Source of the DNA: Heliorestis acidaminivorans
GTDB lineage: Bacteria; Bacillota; Desulfitobacteriia; Heliobacteriales; Heliobacteriaceae
Assembly (NCBI RefSeq): GCF_008933955.1
Contig: NZ_WBXO01000006.1
Location: forward strand, 101,019-165,018
DNA length: 64,000 bases
Reading direction: 5' to 3'
A program made the position numbers and the translations under genes. The notes under the pieces are model-generated. The model was given only the letters and a program-made list of their open reading frames with translations, ran no database searches and was not told where the DNA came from. Positions 1 through 8,389 of the stretch are shown piece by piece. Numbering within the stretch: position 1 is the stretch's first letter; each line of letters starts with the position of its first letter.

Positions 1-756
1 TTTCGTTAAACCATTTGGTTCTGGTAGTATATCTAAAACATAGCCAATCTTTAATCCTTTAGGGTAAATAGCGCCGAGACCTGAAGTTAAAACAAGTTGT
101 CCTTCTTGAACTAGCCCATCCCGTCGAAGATTAATCATTTGTAACAGACCAGAACCATCAGCTCTTGCTTCAACAATACCAGGCTCTCGGGTTACTTCAA
201 TAAGACCAGGCACAGGTCCTTCACGGTCAATAATTAACAAAACTTGACTAGAAAAAGGTGTTACAGAAACCACATGACCAATTAAGCCATCATTGTTAAT
301 TATCACCATGTTGCGAGCAATTCCATCGCGGGAACCTCGATCTAAAGTAAGAGTACTAAACCAGGTAGAAGGATCGCGAGCAATAACCCGAGCTGATACC
401 AGATCGTACTGTTGCTCCTTTTCTTCTTTGAAGCCTAGCAACTCTTTTAATCGAATGTTCTCTAATTGGTACTGCTTCAACAAACTTACTTGACGTTGAA
501 GCTCTCCCTTCTCCGTATGTAAAGCTTCGTTTTCTTCTGTCACTTGCTTATAATTCAAAACAGACTGACCCAATCCACCGAGACTTTGTGTCCCATAGGA
601 AAAGCCCATTTGTATGGGCGCAAGCACAGCCTGAGCAAAGCGCTCAACAGGACTATTGTCGATACGCTCTCCTGCTGTCATACGAAGAAGGCCTAGGCCT
701 AATAAAGCGCCAAGACCGATGACAATCAGTGTCTTCCTGAGTTGTGGGCGTGCCAA
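1..756 (-). CDS. mreC: Rod shape-determining protein MreC (3' end outside window)
   Basis: MreC is the periplasmic-side scaffold of the elongasome that links MreB to cell-wall synthases. The frame starts at a TTG at 756 (MARPQLRKTL...), 7 nt after AGGAGG, and stays open to base 1, giving 252 residues of a usual 270-300. There is one N-terminal membrane segment (about residues 9-25), then a coiled-coil stretch (about 60-95, rich in Glu, Gln and Leu) and the beta-rich domain with 'NNDGLIGHV' and 'LTSGLGAIYPKGLKIG', which are typical MreC motifs. It lies 34 nt after mreB, so the two are surely cotranscribed. The C-terminus is cut by the window edge. Confidence 0.93.
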   Translation of the reverse strand, partial: MARPQLRKTLIVIGLGALLGLGLLRMTAGERIDNSPVERFAQAVLAPIQMGFSYGTQSLGGLGQSVLNYKQVTEENEALHTEKGELQRQVSLLKQYQLENIRLKELLGFKEEKEQQYDLVSARVIARDPSTWFSTLTLDRGSRDGIARNMVIINNDGLIGHVVSVTPFSSQVLLIIDREGPVPGLIEVTREPGIVEARADGSGLLQMINLRRDGLVQEGQLVLTSGLGAIYPKGLKIGYVLDILPEPNGLTK

Positions 757-790
757 CGGTCTTCCTCCTTCTGTTTGACCTTAATATTTA

Positions 791-1819
791 TTAGCCTAGC
801 CGCTTCTGTGGTATAAGCACACGGCGTAAAGCAGAAATGTTTTCTAGAACTCTTCCTGTCCCTAAGGCTACAGCAGATAAAGGCTCTTCGGAAATATAAA
901 CAGGCATTCCTGTTTGTAAACTTACAAGTCTGTCTAAGCCTTGTAAAAGCGAGCCACCTCCGGCCATTACAATGCCATGTTCCATCAGATCTGCTGCTAG
1001 TTCCGGTGGCGTCTTCTCCAAACAAACTTTTATGGCATCAATGATAGAAGATACGGGCTCTGCCATAGCTTTTTGAATCTCTTCTGCTGATACATGAACA
1101 GTCTTGGGTAAGCCCGAAACGAGATCTCTTCCACGAACATCCATCTTTTTAGCAAACTCATCTGGACGCTCTAGATAAGCTGAGCCAAGATTTATTTTTA
1201 TCTCTTCTGCAGTTCGCTCTCCAATAGCAAGATTGTATTGTCTCTTAATGTAATGAGAAATGGCTTCATCCATTTCATCACCAGCTACACGAATAGACTT
1301 AGCAGTAACAATACCACCTAAAGAAATAACGGCAACTTCCGTTGTACCTCCACCAATATCTACAACCATATTCCCTGTAGGCTCATGAACAGGCAAGCCT
1401 GCTCCAATAGCGGCGGCCATAGGCTCTTCAATCAGATAGGCTTCTCGTGCACCAGCTTGAATAGCCGCTTCTTTTACTGCCCGCTCTTCAACGGCCGTAA
1501 CACCACAAGGAACACAAATTACAACTCTAACTCGTGTAAAGAAATTCGATCCTTTTAAGACTTTTCTTATAAAATAACGGATCATGGCCATAGTGATATC
1601 AAAGTCAGCAATGACGCCATCTTTCATAGGTCTTATAGCTGTAATATTACCAGGCGTTCGTCCGATCATCTGCTTAGCTTCTTCACCGACTGCCATTACA
1701 GCGCCTGTATCACGTTGAATAGCAACAACAGAAGGCTCCCGTAAAATAATTCCTTTAGACTTAAGATGTACCAGCGTATTGGCCGTGCCAAGATCAATGC
1801 CCAAATCTTTGGTAAACAT
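791..1819 (-). CDS. mreB: Rod shape-determining actin-like protein MreB
   Basis: This is a bacterial actin that forms membrane-associated filaments directing lateral wall synthesis. At 342 residues it is the usual length. The actin-fold nucleotide motifs are visible: phosphate-1 '[14 protein letters not shown]' at the N-terminus, phosphate-2 '[18 protein letters not shown]' near 155-172, and the adenosine motif '[15 protein letters not shown]' near 285. The ATG at 1819 follows AAGGAG. Its neighbours radC upstream and mreC downstream match the classical Firmicute maf-radC-mreBC order. Confidence 0.97.
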   Translation of the reverse strand: MFTKDLGIDLGTANTLVHLKSKGIILREPSVVAIQRDTGAVMAVGEEAKQMIGRTPGNITAIRPMKDGVIADFDITMAMIRYFIRKVLKGSNFFTRVRVVICVPCGVTAVEERAVKEAAIQAGAREAYLIEEPMAAAIGAGLPVHEPTGNMVVDIGGGTTEVAVISLGGIVTAKSIRVAGDEMDEAISHYIKRQYNLAIGERTAEEIKINLGSAYLERPDEFAKKMDVRGRDLVSGLPKTVHVSAEEIQKAMAEPVSSIIDAIKVCLEKTPPELAADLMEHGIVMAGGGSLLQGLDRLVSLQTGMPVYISEEPLSAVALGTGRVLENISALRRVLIPQKRLG

Positions 1820-1871
1820 GATCGTCTTCTCCTTAATTGTATCTCCTATTGATGTGAGCTCTAACTATGGT

Positions 1872-2567
1872 TTAACTCATGTATCCTAGCTCTTTCAAGC
1901 TAGCGTAGCGATTATCACCAATAATAATATGATCTAACACTTCAATCCCTAAAATTCTTCCTCCCTCTACAATTCGACGCGTTATTTCCCGATCCTCCCT
2001 AGAAGGTGTCGGATCGCCACTGGGATGATTATGTAATAACACCACAGCGGCGGCGCTTTTGCGAATGAGGGCCTTAAAAAGCTCCCTTGGATGAACAATA
2101 GCTGAAGAAAGACTTCCAACAGATATATTCTCAATACTTAGGACATGATTTTTGGTATTAAGAGCAAGAGCTCGAAAAACTTCTTTGTCCAAAAAGCGCA
2201 TTTCTTCCATAACCAAACGACTTACATCTTCAGGAGAGCGAATAATAGTTCTTGTTTCTGGTGAACTTGCAGAAATCCTTCGTCCTAATTCCACAGCACT
2301 TTTAATTTGGGCAGACTTAGCTATACCAAGTCCTTTGATACTTTGAAGATCCTCCATGGAAGCTTCTGCTAAAAAGCGCAAGCCACCTTGTTTCAAGATT
2401 TTGTTGGCTAAGTCTAAAGCCGTTTCTTGTTGAGTTCCCGTTCTTAATAATATGGCTAAAAGCTCACTATTGGATAATACTTGTGGACCAGCTTTGTCCA
2501 TCCGTTCTCTAGGACGTAACTCACTAGGTAGATCTTTTAACCTCAATCTTGAGTAGTCCATATTCAC
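1872..2567 (-). CDS. radC: DNA repair protein RadC (JAB-domain, UPF0758)
   Basis: RadC family protein of 231 residues, the usual length. An N-terminal helix-hairpin-helix-like region ('IKGLGIAKSAQIKSAVELG', about 75-95) precedes an MPN/JAB domain with the metal motif 'LLHNHPSGDPTPSREDREIT' (HxHPSGDxxPSxxD). The biochemical role is unsettled; despite the name, a repair function is doubtful. The start is a GTG at 2567 after GGGGGG; the next in-frame ATG is two codons later. A short palindrome (2576-2590) overlaps the ribosome site. Cotranscribed with mreB. Confidence 0.94.
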   Translation of the reverse strand: MNMDYSRLRLKDLPSELRPRERMDKAGPQVLSNSELLAILLRTGTQQETALDLANKILKQGGLRFLAEASMEDLQSIKGLGIAKSAQIKSAVELGRRISASSPETRTIIRSPEDVSRLVMEEMRFLDKEVFRALALNTKNHVLSIENISVGSLSSAIVHPRELFKALIRKSAAAVVLLHNHPSGDPTPSREDREITRRIVEGGRILGIEVLDHIIIGDNRYASLKELGYMS

Positions 2568-2575
2568 CGAAATCC

Positions 2576-2590
2576 CCCCATAATATGGGG
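2576..2590 (-). repeat. Short palindrome overlapping the radC ribosome site
   Basis: On the minus strand the bases read CCCCATATTATGGGG, a near-perfect palindrome ending in the G-run that serves as the radC Shine-Dalgarno site. It could be a protein operator or a weak translation-limiting hairpin (4 bp with a 7-nt loop). No function is shown. Confidence 0.4.
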
Positions 2591-2700
2591 AACGGCTAAA
2601 AAAATTAGAACAGATTCGTCAGATAAAAACACAATAGATTAGCTTGTACTTTTTGATGATGTTCCCATTATTGTCTAATGAATAACTGAATAACCATAAT

Positions 2701-3285
2701 CTATCGACGAAGCGTATAGCCCAAATTTTCTAATAATAAGTCTAGTAATCGTAAAGGTAAGCCTACAACATTAAAATAATCTCCTTCGATTCGATCCACT
2801 AACAAAGCTCCATAACCTTGAATCCCGTAGGCACCTGCTTTATCATAGCTTTCACCAGTTGCCAGATACCAATCTATAACTTCATCATTTAAACTACGAA
2901 AAAAAACAGTAGTTTCTTCAGCAGCACTTATTTCTTTTACTTCTTGGCCTTCCTTTACTTCAATAAGTGCAAGAGAAGTAATGACTCTATGGGAACAACC
3001 AGACATGCTTTCTAACATCTGGCGAGCTTCTTGCTCTGTTTCAGGCTTTCCAAGGATAAGATTGTTAAAAATCACTACCGTATCGGCACCTATTACAATT
3101 CCATCTGTTACTTGCGGGGCAACCTTTTTCGCTTTACCGAGAGCTAGATGTAGAACACGTTTTTCAATTGAGATATGTTCTGCGCTATTTTCATCAAAAT
3201 GGCTTGGAAGTACTTGAAAAGAAACATTCAATCCTTCCAATAATTCTTTGCGTCGTGGTGACGCAGAAGCTAAGATGAGATTCAA
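2701..3285 (-). CDS. maf: Nucleoside triphosphate pyrophosphatase Maf
   Basis: Maf hydrolyses non-canonical and UTP/TTP-type nucleotides to the monophosphate and is tied to arrest of division. It has 194 residues. The signature 'LILASASPRRKELLEGL' is at the very N-terminus, 'GADTVVIFNN' near 66-75 carries the catalytic Asp, and 'YDKAGAYGIQGYGALLVDRIEGDYFNVVGLP' is the canonical C-terminal block. The start is TTG at 3285, 8 nt after GAGG. Upstream is a DUF4321 gene; 133 nt separate it from radC. Confidence 0.96.
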   Translation of the reverse strand: MNLILASASPRRKELLEGLNVSFQVLPSHFDENSAEHISIEKRVLHLALGKAKKVAPQVTDGIVIGADTVVIFNNLILGKPETEQEARQMLESMSGCSHRVITSLALIEVKEGQEVKEISAAEETTVFFRSLNDEVIDWYLATGESYDKAGAYGIQGYGALLVDRIEGDYFNVVGLPLRLLDLLLENLGYTLRR

Positions 3286-3306
3286 ATCAAGCGCCTCACT
3301 TTTTCA

Positions 3307-3567
3307 TTAAAGATGGCGATAGAGGAAATAACCACCTATCATACCTAAAGCACCGGCTACGTTCAGTTTTATCGTAAACCCAAAGGTAAAGTTCAGAGCT
3401 ACTAAATCAATGCGCGTAGGACTTAAGGCTAGGTCTTTGCTCATAACGAGAAAGGGTAAAACAGGACGTAAAGCCTCTCCAATTAAGGAGCCAATAATGG
3501 CACCCGCTATCAGTAAAACGATGAGGATGCCGACTCTTCGGGAACCCCCTCCACGAAAGGTTCTCAC
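3307..3567 (-). CDS. DUF4321 small membrane protein
   Basis: A small integral membrane protein with two hydrophobic segments (about residues 11-35 and 55-80 of an 86-residue product). The longest open frame starts further upstream, but AAGGAGG lies 8 nt before a GTG at 3567, giving an N-terminus VRTFRGGGSRRVG that fits the DUF4321 family. Such genes sit next to maf/mre clusters in many Firmicutes, so a link to envelope or division is plausible. Function unknown. Confidence 0.8.
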   Translation of the reverse strand: MRTFRGGGSRRVGILIVLLIAGAIIGSLIGEALRPVLPFLVMSKDLALSPTRIDLVALNFTFGFTIKLNVAGALGMIGGYFLYRHL

Positions 3568-3592
3568 AAGTCTACCCTCCTTATAAATCACA

Positions 3593-3620
3593 AAAAAGAA
3601 AGCCGGGAACACTCCCGGTC
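3593..3620 (-). terminator. Intrinsic terminator of the B12/PLP operon
   Basis: The minus strand reads CCGGGA-GTGT-TCCCGG followed by CTTTCTTTTTT. It lies 67-95 nt beyond the stop of the P-loop NTPase gene and separates that operon from the mre cluster. Confidence 0.8.
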
Positions 3621-3686
3621 TTCCCTAGTAACTCGTTCTTTATTCGTCAGTTTACCCTAAAATCCTTCTCTAATCCAGCCTATTCC

Positions 3687-4760
3687 TCAAAAACCGATCG
3701 ATTTACGCCAAAGATAGAGAGCTCCCTTTCTTTTTACGTCGAAAACCGGAAGAGGCAATTTGTACATTCGTGATTCTAGTAAGCCTTTAGGTAAAAATCG
3801 TGAACGGTAGAGCTGAGCACCAGCATCATACTCGGGGAAAAAGGGGTTTACTGTTACTGCAAGTAGTGGAATTTTTCTGCGCACTTTTGCCTTCAAACCC
3901 TTTTCTTGAATCATTTCTATCATTTGGCCAACTTCACGAGGACTGCTACTTAGCAAGAGACTGACAGGATCTCGAAAATGAATAGACCAGCCTTTTATCT
4001 GATCAGCTGTCTTTTCTAAAAATTTATCTATCGCTTTGGTCGTTACTAGACCCGGTAAGTTTATATAACCTTTGGTCCCTTCTTTTAGGTTAGAAGAGAC
4101 TAATTCAGCTAATTCTTCTCCCTCTGCTGATGTTATAAGCAAATTCTGTGCCAAAGGCTTCACGTGCCAATGGTTATCTTGCCAATAAACAAAGCCTGGC
4201 TGATTACCAAGTTTGGAGAAATAAGCTAATGGTAAACGGAAAGCTGTAGATATCTCTGAAGTTTCTAAGGCTAACAAAGCTGGATCAATTTGTCGAGCCG
4301 CTCCTGTTGCTAAAATCAAGCCATCTGTTTCTATCATAGGAGCCATTCTATTCAATGCACCATCTACAAAAAGCAAATTAGGCTTGTACTTTTCCAAGAG
4401 CTTTTTCACTCTTACAAGCTCAAAAGCTTTATTAGGCCCAGCAATTACTACTAATCCTTCTGTTGCTACTTTTCCGATTACTATAGTACCTAGAGCTGTC
4501 TTAATAGAGCTATCTTCCAAGACTTGAATATCAGCCGAAGACAGGGCAAGACATTTTCTCGCTGTAGCTACAATCGTGCCTTTTTCCAACCATAATCTTG
4601 GTTTTGGTAGGCCCGTAACATTGTCTAGTTCCTCACCGTCGTACCCGATAGAGGTAATAGCCATTTTACGGTGACGACGATAACCTTCTTGAAGCAATGC
4701 CGCTGTAGTTGTAGTCTTGCCCGTATTCTTGGCTGTACCGGCTATACCGATGACCTTCAT
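3687..4760 (-). CDS. P-loop NTPase, possible B12-enzyme reactivase
   Basis: A 357-residue protein with a Walker A motif at the N-terminus (GTAKNTGKTTTT, residues 8-19) and 'LLFVDGALNRMAP' (about 129-141) as a Walker-B-like strand. The ATG overlaps the stop of the B12-binding mutase-like gene (ATGA), a sign of tight coupling. P-loop proteins beside B12 enzymes commonly act as reactivases or cofactor chaperones (KamB/KamC beside lysine 5,6-aminomutase, MeaB beside methylmalonyl-CoA mutase). By context I infer a similar role; family membership in KamB is a guess from layout and the N-terminal motif. It ends the operon and is followed by a terminator. Confidence 0.7.
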   Translation of the reverse strand: MKVIGIAGTAKNTGKTTTTAALLQEGYRRHRKMAITSIGYDGEELDNVTGLPKPRLWLEKGTIVATARKCLALSSADIQVLEDSSIKTALGTIVIGKVATEGLVVIAGPNKAFELVRVKKLLEKYKPNLLFVDGALNRMAPMIETDGLILATGAARQIDPALLALETSEISTAFRLPLAYFSKLGNQPGFVYWQDNHWHVKPLAQNLLITSAEGEELAELVSSNLKEGTKGYINLPGLVTTKAIDKFLEKTADQIKGWSIHFRDPVSLLLSSSPREVGQMIEMIQEKGLKAKVRRKIPLLAVTVNPFFPEYDAGAQLYRSRFLPKGLLESRMYKLPLPVFDVKRKGALYLWRKSIGF

Positions 4761-6598
4761 TCTACTTGAATCGTATCCCGTCCACCTCGACCAGGATAAG
4801 CCCCTTCTTCTTTGCTCCCTAAAATTCCGTTATAAAGAGCATCAACAAAAGAAGGCGCGTCAGCAACGTCTTTTAAAACTTTTTCGATATTCTGAACCAT
4901 CTCATCAGCCCATCTATCAGCCATAGATGTTGCTTCTACTCGACCTTCCCCAAAAAAGCGAAAACCTTCTTTTACAGCCGTTAAGGTATCTAATCTTGAA
5001 GCAGCTACAATCGGTCCACCAGAGTAAGCTTCATCAGATGATGCAATAGATATGGCATCGACTCGAAGTGATGCGGCCAGTGCGGCATGGAGTGAAGTAG
5101 TCATTGAAGATTGAACTCGATCTTCTGTCTGCGTTAAGAAACCAATGGGAGCTCCAGGCCAAATAGGAGCATCCATAATCTTGCGCAGGGCCTTGATTTT
5201 GGCGGCATTAAAATCAATATAATTTTGTTCCATCTGACCGCTAATCATAACTTCAGGGCTGTAGCAGAAAAGAGGTTGCAGTATCGGTCTGCCACCAAGT
5301 TTTCTACCTAAAGCAGCCACAATCAGCATGCCTGCAAAAGCTTTGTGTGCTGGAACACCGGCTAGTTCTTCATTCGTAACTACATCAAAAGGAAGATTGT
5401 ACTTAGCTGCCATTTTAATTGATTCTACACCATCTACAGTAAGACGAGCTGGGTCCGTACCTGCCGCTAGAGAACCATAGGCTATATTAATTTTGGTTAG
5501 ATCTGCACCTAACTTGCCTGCTAGAACAACTGTTTCAGGTGTATTCAAGCCGCGATGAGCCCGTACTTGCCAGAGTGTATATTCTTCCAGTCCTGCCTTT
5601 GTCCACGATAAATTTTCAGGTGTTATTACTGAACCATCTTCCTGATGAGTTAAAAAATCACCAATAAAACCTTCTGTTCTAGCACCCCAAGAAGGATCGA
5701 AGTGAACAACACCATCAGCACCCCAGGCTTCTGATAATTTGATGTGGGCAATATCCATGAAAGGACAGCCTGTACCATACTGGATAAAAACTTTTGGTTG
5801 TCCTTCTTCCCAATGTTGAACTTTAGCTGGCTCCATACGGCTTTTTGTGTCTGTCAGATAAGCTTCTAGTCTTTCAATTTCTTCAGCTCTTAGTTGTCTT
5901 GTTTTGGGATGAACTTCTCCACTACGATAGTAGGCTTCCGCTATAGGATCACATAAAGCAGAGTAGGCCTCAGTAAAATCTTTGTTTATATTTCCTAGTC
6001 GCCACTGCTCAATATCCCACAAGTTATCACGTAAACGACTTCTTTGAATAGCAGGTGAAGTTTTGCCCTGTACCCATCCTAGAATTCCATCAGCAATTCG
6101 ATCTAGCAATTCTCCGATAGCATTATGACGGTACTGATAAGTATAGTTGGCTGTCAGATCTGCTTTTGTTTTCTTCACTTTGTTGGCATCCCGTTGATAA
6201 GGACGTCCTTCAACATAAGCTACTACTTCTTCTACTGACGTACCAGGTCCAAAGCCTGCATCAAAACCTAGTTCTGCAGCTAATTCAGGTCTAATAGCCA
6301 TTCCACCAATAACGAGCCCCATTTTGTCTCGTAAACCGGCGGCATCAGCTAAGTCAGCAAAACGAGCCAACAATTCAGCAACACCATAACCTAAAGTACG
6401 ACTGATCAAAACTTGATCGGGCTGTTCTTTACTCATCATAGAAATAATTTCTTCCGATGGTAAGTCAGGCGGCAGTAACAAAGTTTTGTGTCCTGCTTTA
6501 TCAAGTCCTCGACGAATCATTTTTAGTCCAATATCATGAACGGGATCAAGCGGTACCAGTAATATTTTGCGTCGTTCTAGACAGGTCACCACTGGCAT
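4757..6598 (-). CDS. Cobalamin-dependent mutase-like protein (B12 domain fused to a GlmE-like barrel)
   Basis: A 613-residue protein. Residues 10-130 resemble a B12-binding Rossmann domain: 'LDPVHDIGLKMIRRGL' has the His-x-x-Gly of DxHxxG, with His21 as expected lower ligand but Asp three rather than two residues before it. 'VLISRTLG' and 'LVIGGMAIRPEL' correspond to the SxL and GG regions, and 'GFGPGTSVEEVVAYV' closes the fold. Residues about 265-600 look like the TIM-barrel subunit of glutamate mutase. In known glutamate mutases these are two separate chains, and in ornithine and lysine aminomutases the B12 domain is arranged differently. The substrate is unknown. No gene for a classical partner is in the window. 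Confidence 0.72.
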   Translation of the reverse strand: MPVVTCLERRKILLVPLDPVHDIGLKMIRRGLDKAGHKTLLLPPDLPSEEIISMMSKEQPDQVLISRTLGYGVAELLARFADLADAAGLRDKMGLVIGGMAIRPELAAELGFDAGFGPGTSVEEVVAYVEGRPYQRDANKVKKTKADLTANYTYQYRHNAIGELLDRIADGILGWVQGKTSPAIQRSRLRDNLWDIEQWRLGNINKDFTEAYSALCDPIAEAYYRSGEVHPKTRQLRAEEIERLEAYLTDTKSRMEPAKVQHWEEGQPKVFIQYGTGCPFMDIAHIKLSEAWGADGVVHFDPSWGARTEGFIGDFLTHQEDGSVITPENLSWTKAGLEEYTLWQVRAHRGLNTPETVVLAGKLGADLTKINIAYGSLAAGTDPARLTVDGVESIKMAAKYNLPFDVVTNEELAGVPAHKAFAGMLIVAALGRKLGGRPILQPLFCYSPEVMISGQMEQNYIDFNAAKIKALRKIMDAPIWPGAPIGFLTQTEDRVQSSMTTSLHAALAASLRVDAISIASSDEAYSGGPIVAASRLDTLTAVKEGFRFFGEGRVEATSMADRWADEMVQNIEKVLKDVADAPSFVDALYNGILGSKEEGAYPGRGGRDTIQVE

Positions 6599-6610
6599 GT
6601 CCCTCTCTTT

Positions 6611-6853
6611 TTATTGTCTTGACTCTTGGGCGGTAACCCAAGCATAATTATCTCCTGGTCTATAGATATAGGCTCTTACTCTTACCCGTGCACCAGGACC
6701 AGCATAATGAATATAGACAATATCAACATCTTGAAAGCCTAAGGAGCGCATCAAGCCGATGGCACGATCTTTTCCTTCATTTTCACTTGAGCAAACCAAA
6801 AAGGTTTCTACATCTAGAGCATCCATTACATGAGATAGCATCGCCTCGGTCAA
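6611..6853 (-). CDS. Small protein of the B12/PLP operon
   Basis: An 80-residue acidic to neutral protein I do not recognise. The start is TTG at 6853, 9 nt after AGGAGG. It ends 12 nt before the B12-protein gene. The sequence suggests a compact alpha/beta fold, with 'FLVCSSENEGKDRAIGLMRSLGF' like a small Rossmann or ACT-type unit and an Arg/Tyr-rich C-terminus ('ARVRVRAYIYRPGDNYAW'). By position it could be a small subunit of the B12 enzyme (as OraS is to OraE), but I see no convincing similarity to OraS or GlmS. Confidence 0.7.
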   Translation of the reverse strand: MTEAMLSHVMDALDVETFLVCSSENEGKDRAIGLMRSLGFQDVDIVYIHYAGPGARVRVRAYIYRPGDNYAWVTAQESRQ

Positions 6854-6856
6854 CGC

Positions 6857-6988
6857 TTACTTCCTCCTTTGATCGTCCTCAGCCCTATGGGAAAAGAAAA
6901 GCTGTTGTCTTACTCTATGGCCGACTCGATATCCAGAAGGACTTTTACCATTTAAGCCATAAAGCCAAGTCCAGTATCCGATGACCAC
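6857..6988 (-). CDS. Candidate 43-residue protein in the B12/PLP operon
   Basis: An overlooked small frame: GTG at 6988, stop TAA at 6859-6857, two bases before the TTG of the next gene. It encodes MVIGYWTWLYGLNGKSPSG..., 43 residues, aromatic-rich at the N-terminus and Arg/His/Gln-rich afterwards. AAAAAGGAGG lies just upstream, though only 2 nt separate GGAGG from the GTG, which is tight. The stop overlaps the ribosome site of the 80-residue gene, as expected for translational coupling. It fills an otherwise unexplained gap in the operon. It may be chance. Confidence 0.45.
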   Translation of the reverse strand: MVIGYWTWLYGLNGKSPSGYRVGHRVRQQLFFSHRAEDDQRRK

Positions 6989-7020
6989 CGCCTCCTTTTT
7001 ACAACCGTTACTTATAGGAA

Positions 7021-7056
7021 AGCAAGGACCAGGCATACCCGGACCTTGCTTTTTTC
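7021..7056. terminator. Hairpin with T-run between FAD gene and small genes
   Basis: The plus strand reads AGCAAGGACCAGG-CATA-CCCGGACCTTGCT then TTTTTT, a 13-bp stem with two mismatches. On the minus (coding) strand the hairpin is followed only by TTTCCTAT, so it would be a weak or partial terminator that reduces expression of the distal operon genes; on the plus strand it would be strong. Confidence 0.6.
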
Positions 7057-7081
7057 ACCATTACGGTTGCTCACCTACGAC

Positions 7082-8368
7082 TCAAGACAATGGTTGAGCG
7101 AATACACCAGAGAGACCTGCTGTTTGAACCTTTTGCTGAATAGCATTTACATCAGTTGTATAAAGGTTCTTTTCTTTCATGCGTTGGAAATAGACAGATC
7201 CAGAAAAAGTGTATTTCTTAGTTAAGCCATCTTCTGTCCCCATTTGCTCTTTTACATGAGCAATCGCATCACCTACAGCAAGCTCTTGGGGAATTTCTAA
7301 TAGTTCCTTCTTCACAGCCGCTCTAGCCGCATTGTGTCCTGCTAAAGTACCTGTAACAATCGCTTCTGTATGGCCTACTAGTAAGCCTGCTTTTTCACCT
7401 GCACAGAAGAGGTTATCAACGTTACCTTGTACTTTAAGAGTATTATCACGAGGGCACATGCCCAGATAACGTACGGAGTTTCCAATACCGCCAGAATAGG
7501 GGTCTTCAAAGCGAGCATCTTCAAAACCAGGTACTTGACGCAATTTATCAAGAGGATAAAAGGGGCTCATCAGTTTAGCGTGCCCTGTATCGAGAATAAT
7601 CACATTATCAGCAAATTCTTTGAGTGCATATTGTTGACAAGCTTTTTGAGATAGAGAATCTGCTTTACGCAATTTTTCTGGTATAGGAATGATAGCTACA
7701 CCAGTTCGATCCATTTCTTCGATAATATCATGACGAATCGAATCTTTGTGAAGTTTACAGGAACCGGACATAGCACCTAAGGAACCATCGGCTTTGCGAC
7801 CAATAATTTCTTTTACACCTGCTTTGGCGGCAATAGATACACGACCTCCAAAGGTAGGACAGCGGTAGACACACATGGCACAGCCATTGCCATATTTAGT
7901 ACAGTTGCCTTGGGGACCTGCTGTACCAGAAGCATCAACAAAGCTATCACCTTGAATAACATCAGTCTCTTCCAGAACGACTGCCGTTATTCTAGAGCCC
8001 TCCATTTGAACATCTCTAACCCGAGCTTCTGTACGATATTCAATATTGCCATATTGATTCATTCTCTCTTTGACAGCAGGCTCAACTTTAGCCACATCAT
8101 AGAGGCTAGCATGCTTGTGACCGGGAAACTCAATATTTTTGTGGCGGGATACTGCATCTGTTACTTCAAAAAGATCACCGCCACCTAAGGCCAGCATTTC
8201 TTCAGTGGCTGTAAAGCGACCGTTGTTGCGCATAATGCCACCAACGAGGCCAGTACCTAAGAACATATCGGTACGCTCTAAAAGAACAACGTCAGCACCT
8301 GTTTTAGCAGCCGCGATGGCTGCAGCACAACCAGCCCATCCACCGCCTACAACTACGATTTTTGGCAT
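7082..8368 (-). CDS. FAD-dependent oxidoreductase with a four-cysteine cluster motif
   Basis: A 428-residue flavoprotein. The dinucleotide-binding motif VVVGGGWAGCAAAIAA is at residues 5-20, and the C-terminal FAD block 'NLFCAGEKAGLLVGHTEAI' resembles GidA/TrmFO-like flavoproteins. Unusually, residues 156-171 carry Cys156-x6-Cys163-x2-Cys166-x3-Cys170-Pro, a spacing suited to a 4Fe-4S cluster in the middle of the protein. The gene lies 21 nt after the PLP-enzyme gene. I infer it oxidises or reduces an intermediate handled by the PLP enzyme or B12 enzyme. The substrate cannot be read from the sequence. Confidence 0.78.
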   Translation of the reverse strand: MPKIVVVGGGWAGCAAAIAAAKTGADVVLLERTDMFLGTGLVGGIMRNNGRFTATEEMLALGGGDLFEVTDAVSRHKNIEFPGHKHASLYDVAKVEPAVKERMNQYGNIEYRTEARVRDVQMEGSRITAVVLEETDVIQGDSFVDASGTAGPQGNCTKYGNGCAMCVYRCPTFGGRVSIAAKAGVKEIIGRKADGSLGAMSGSCKLHKDSIRHDIIEEMDRTGVAIIPIPEKLRKADSLSQKACQQYALKEFADNVIILDTGHAKLMSPFYPLDKLRQVPGFEDARFEDPYSGGIGNSVRYLGMCPRDNTLKVQGNVDNLFCAGEKAGLLVGHTEAIVTGTLAGHNAARAAVKKELLEIPQELAVGDAIAHVKEQMGTEDGLTKKYTFSGSVYFQRMKEKNLYTTDVNAIQQKVQTAGLSGVFAQPLS

Positions 8369-8389
8369 AGTACTATATTACTCCCTTCT

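Noticed and set aside
726..1025. 99-codon minus-strand frame overlapping the mreB 3' end and mreC start
   Set aside because: It is out of frame within mreB and runs through mreC's ribosome site; codon pattern is that of a shadow.
6688..6984. 98-codon plus-strand open frame opposite the small operon genes
   Set aside because: No ribosome site, low-complexity His/Ser composition, and fully antisense to better-supported frames.
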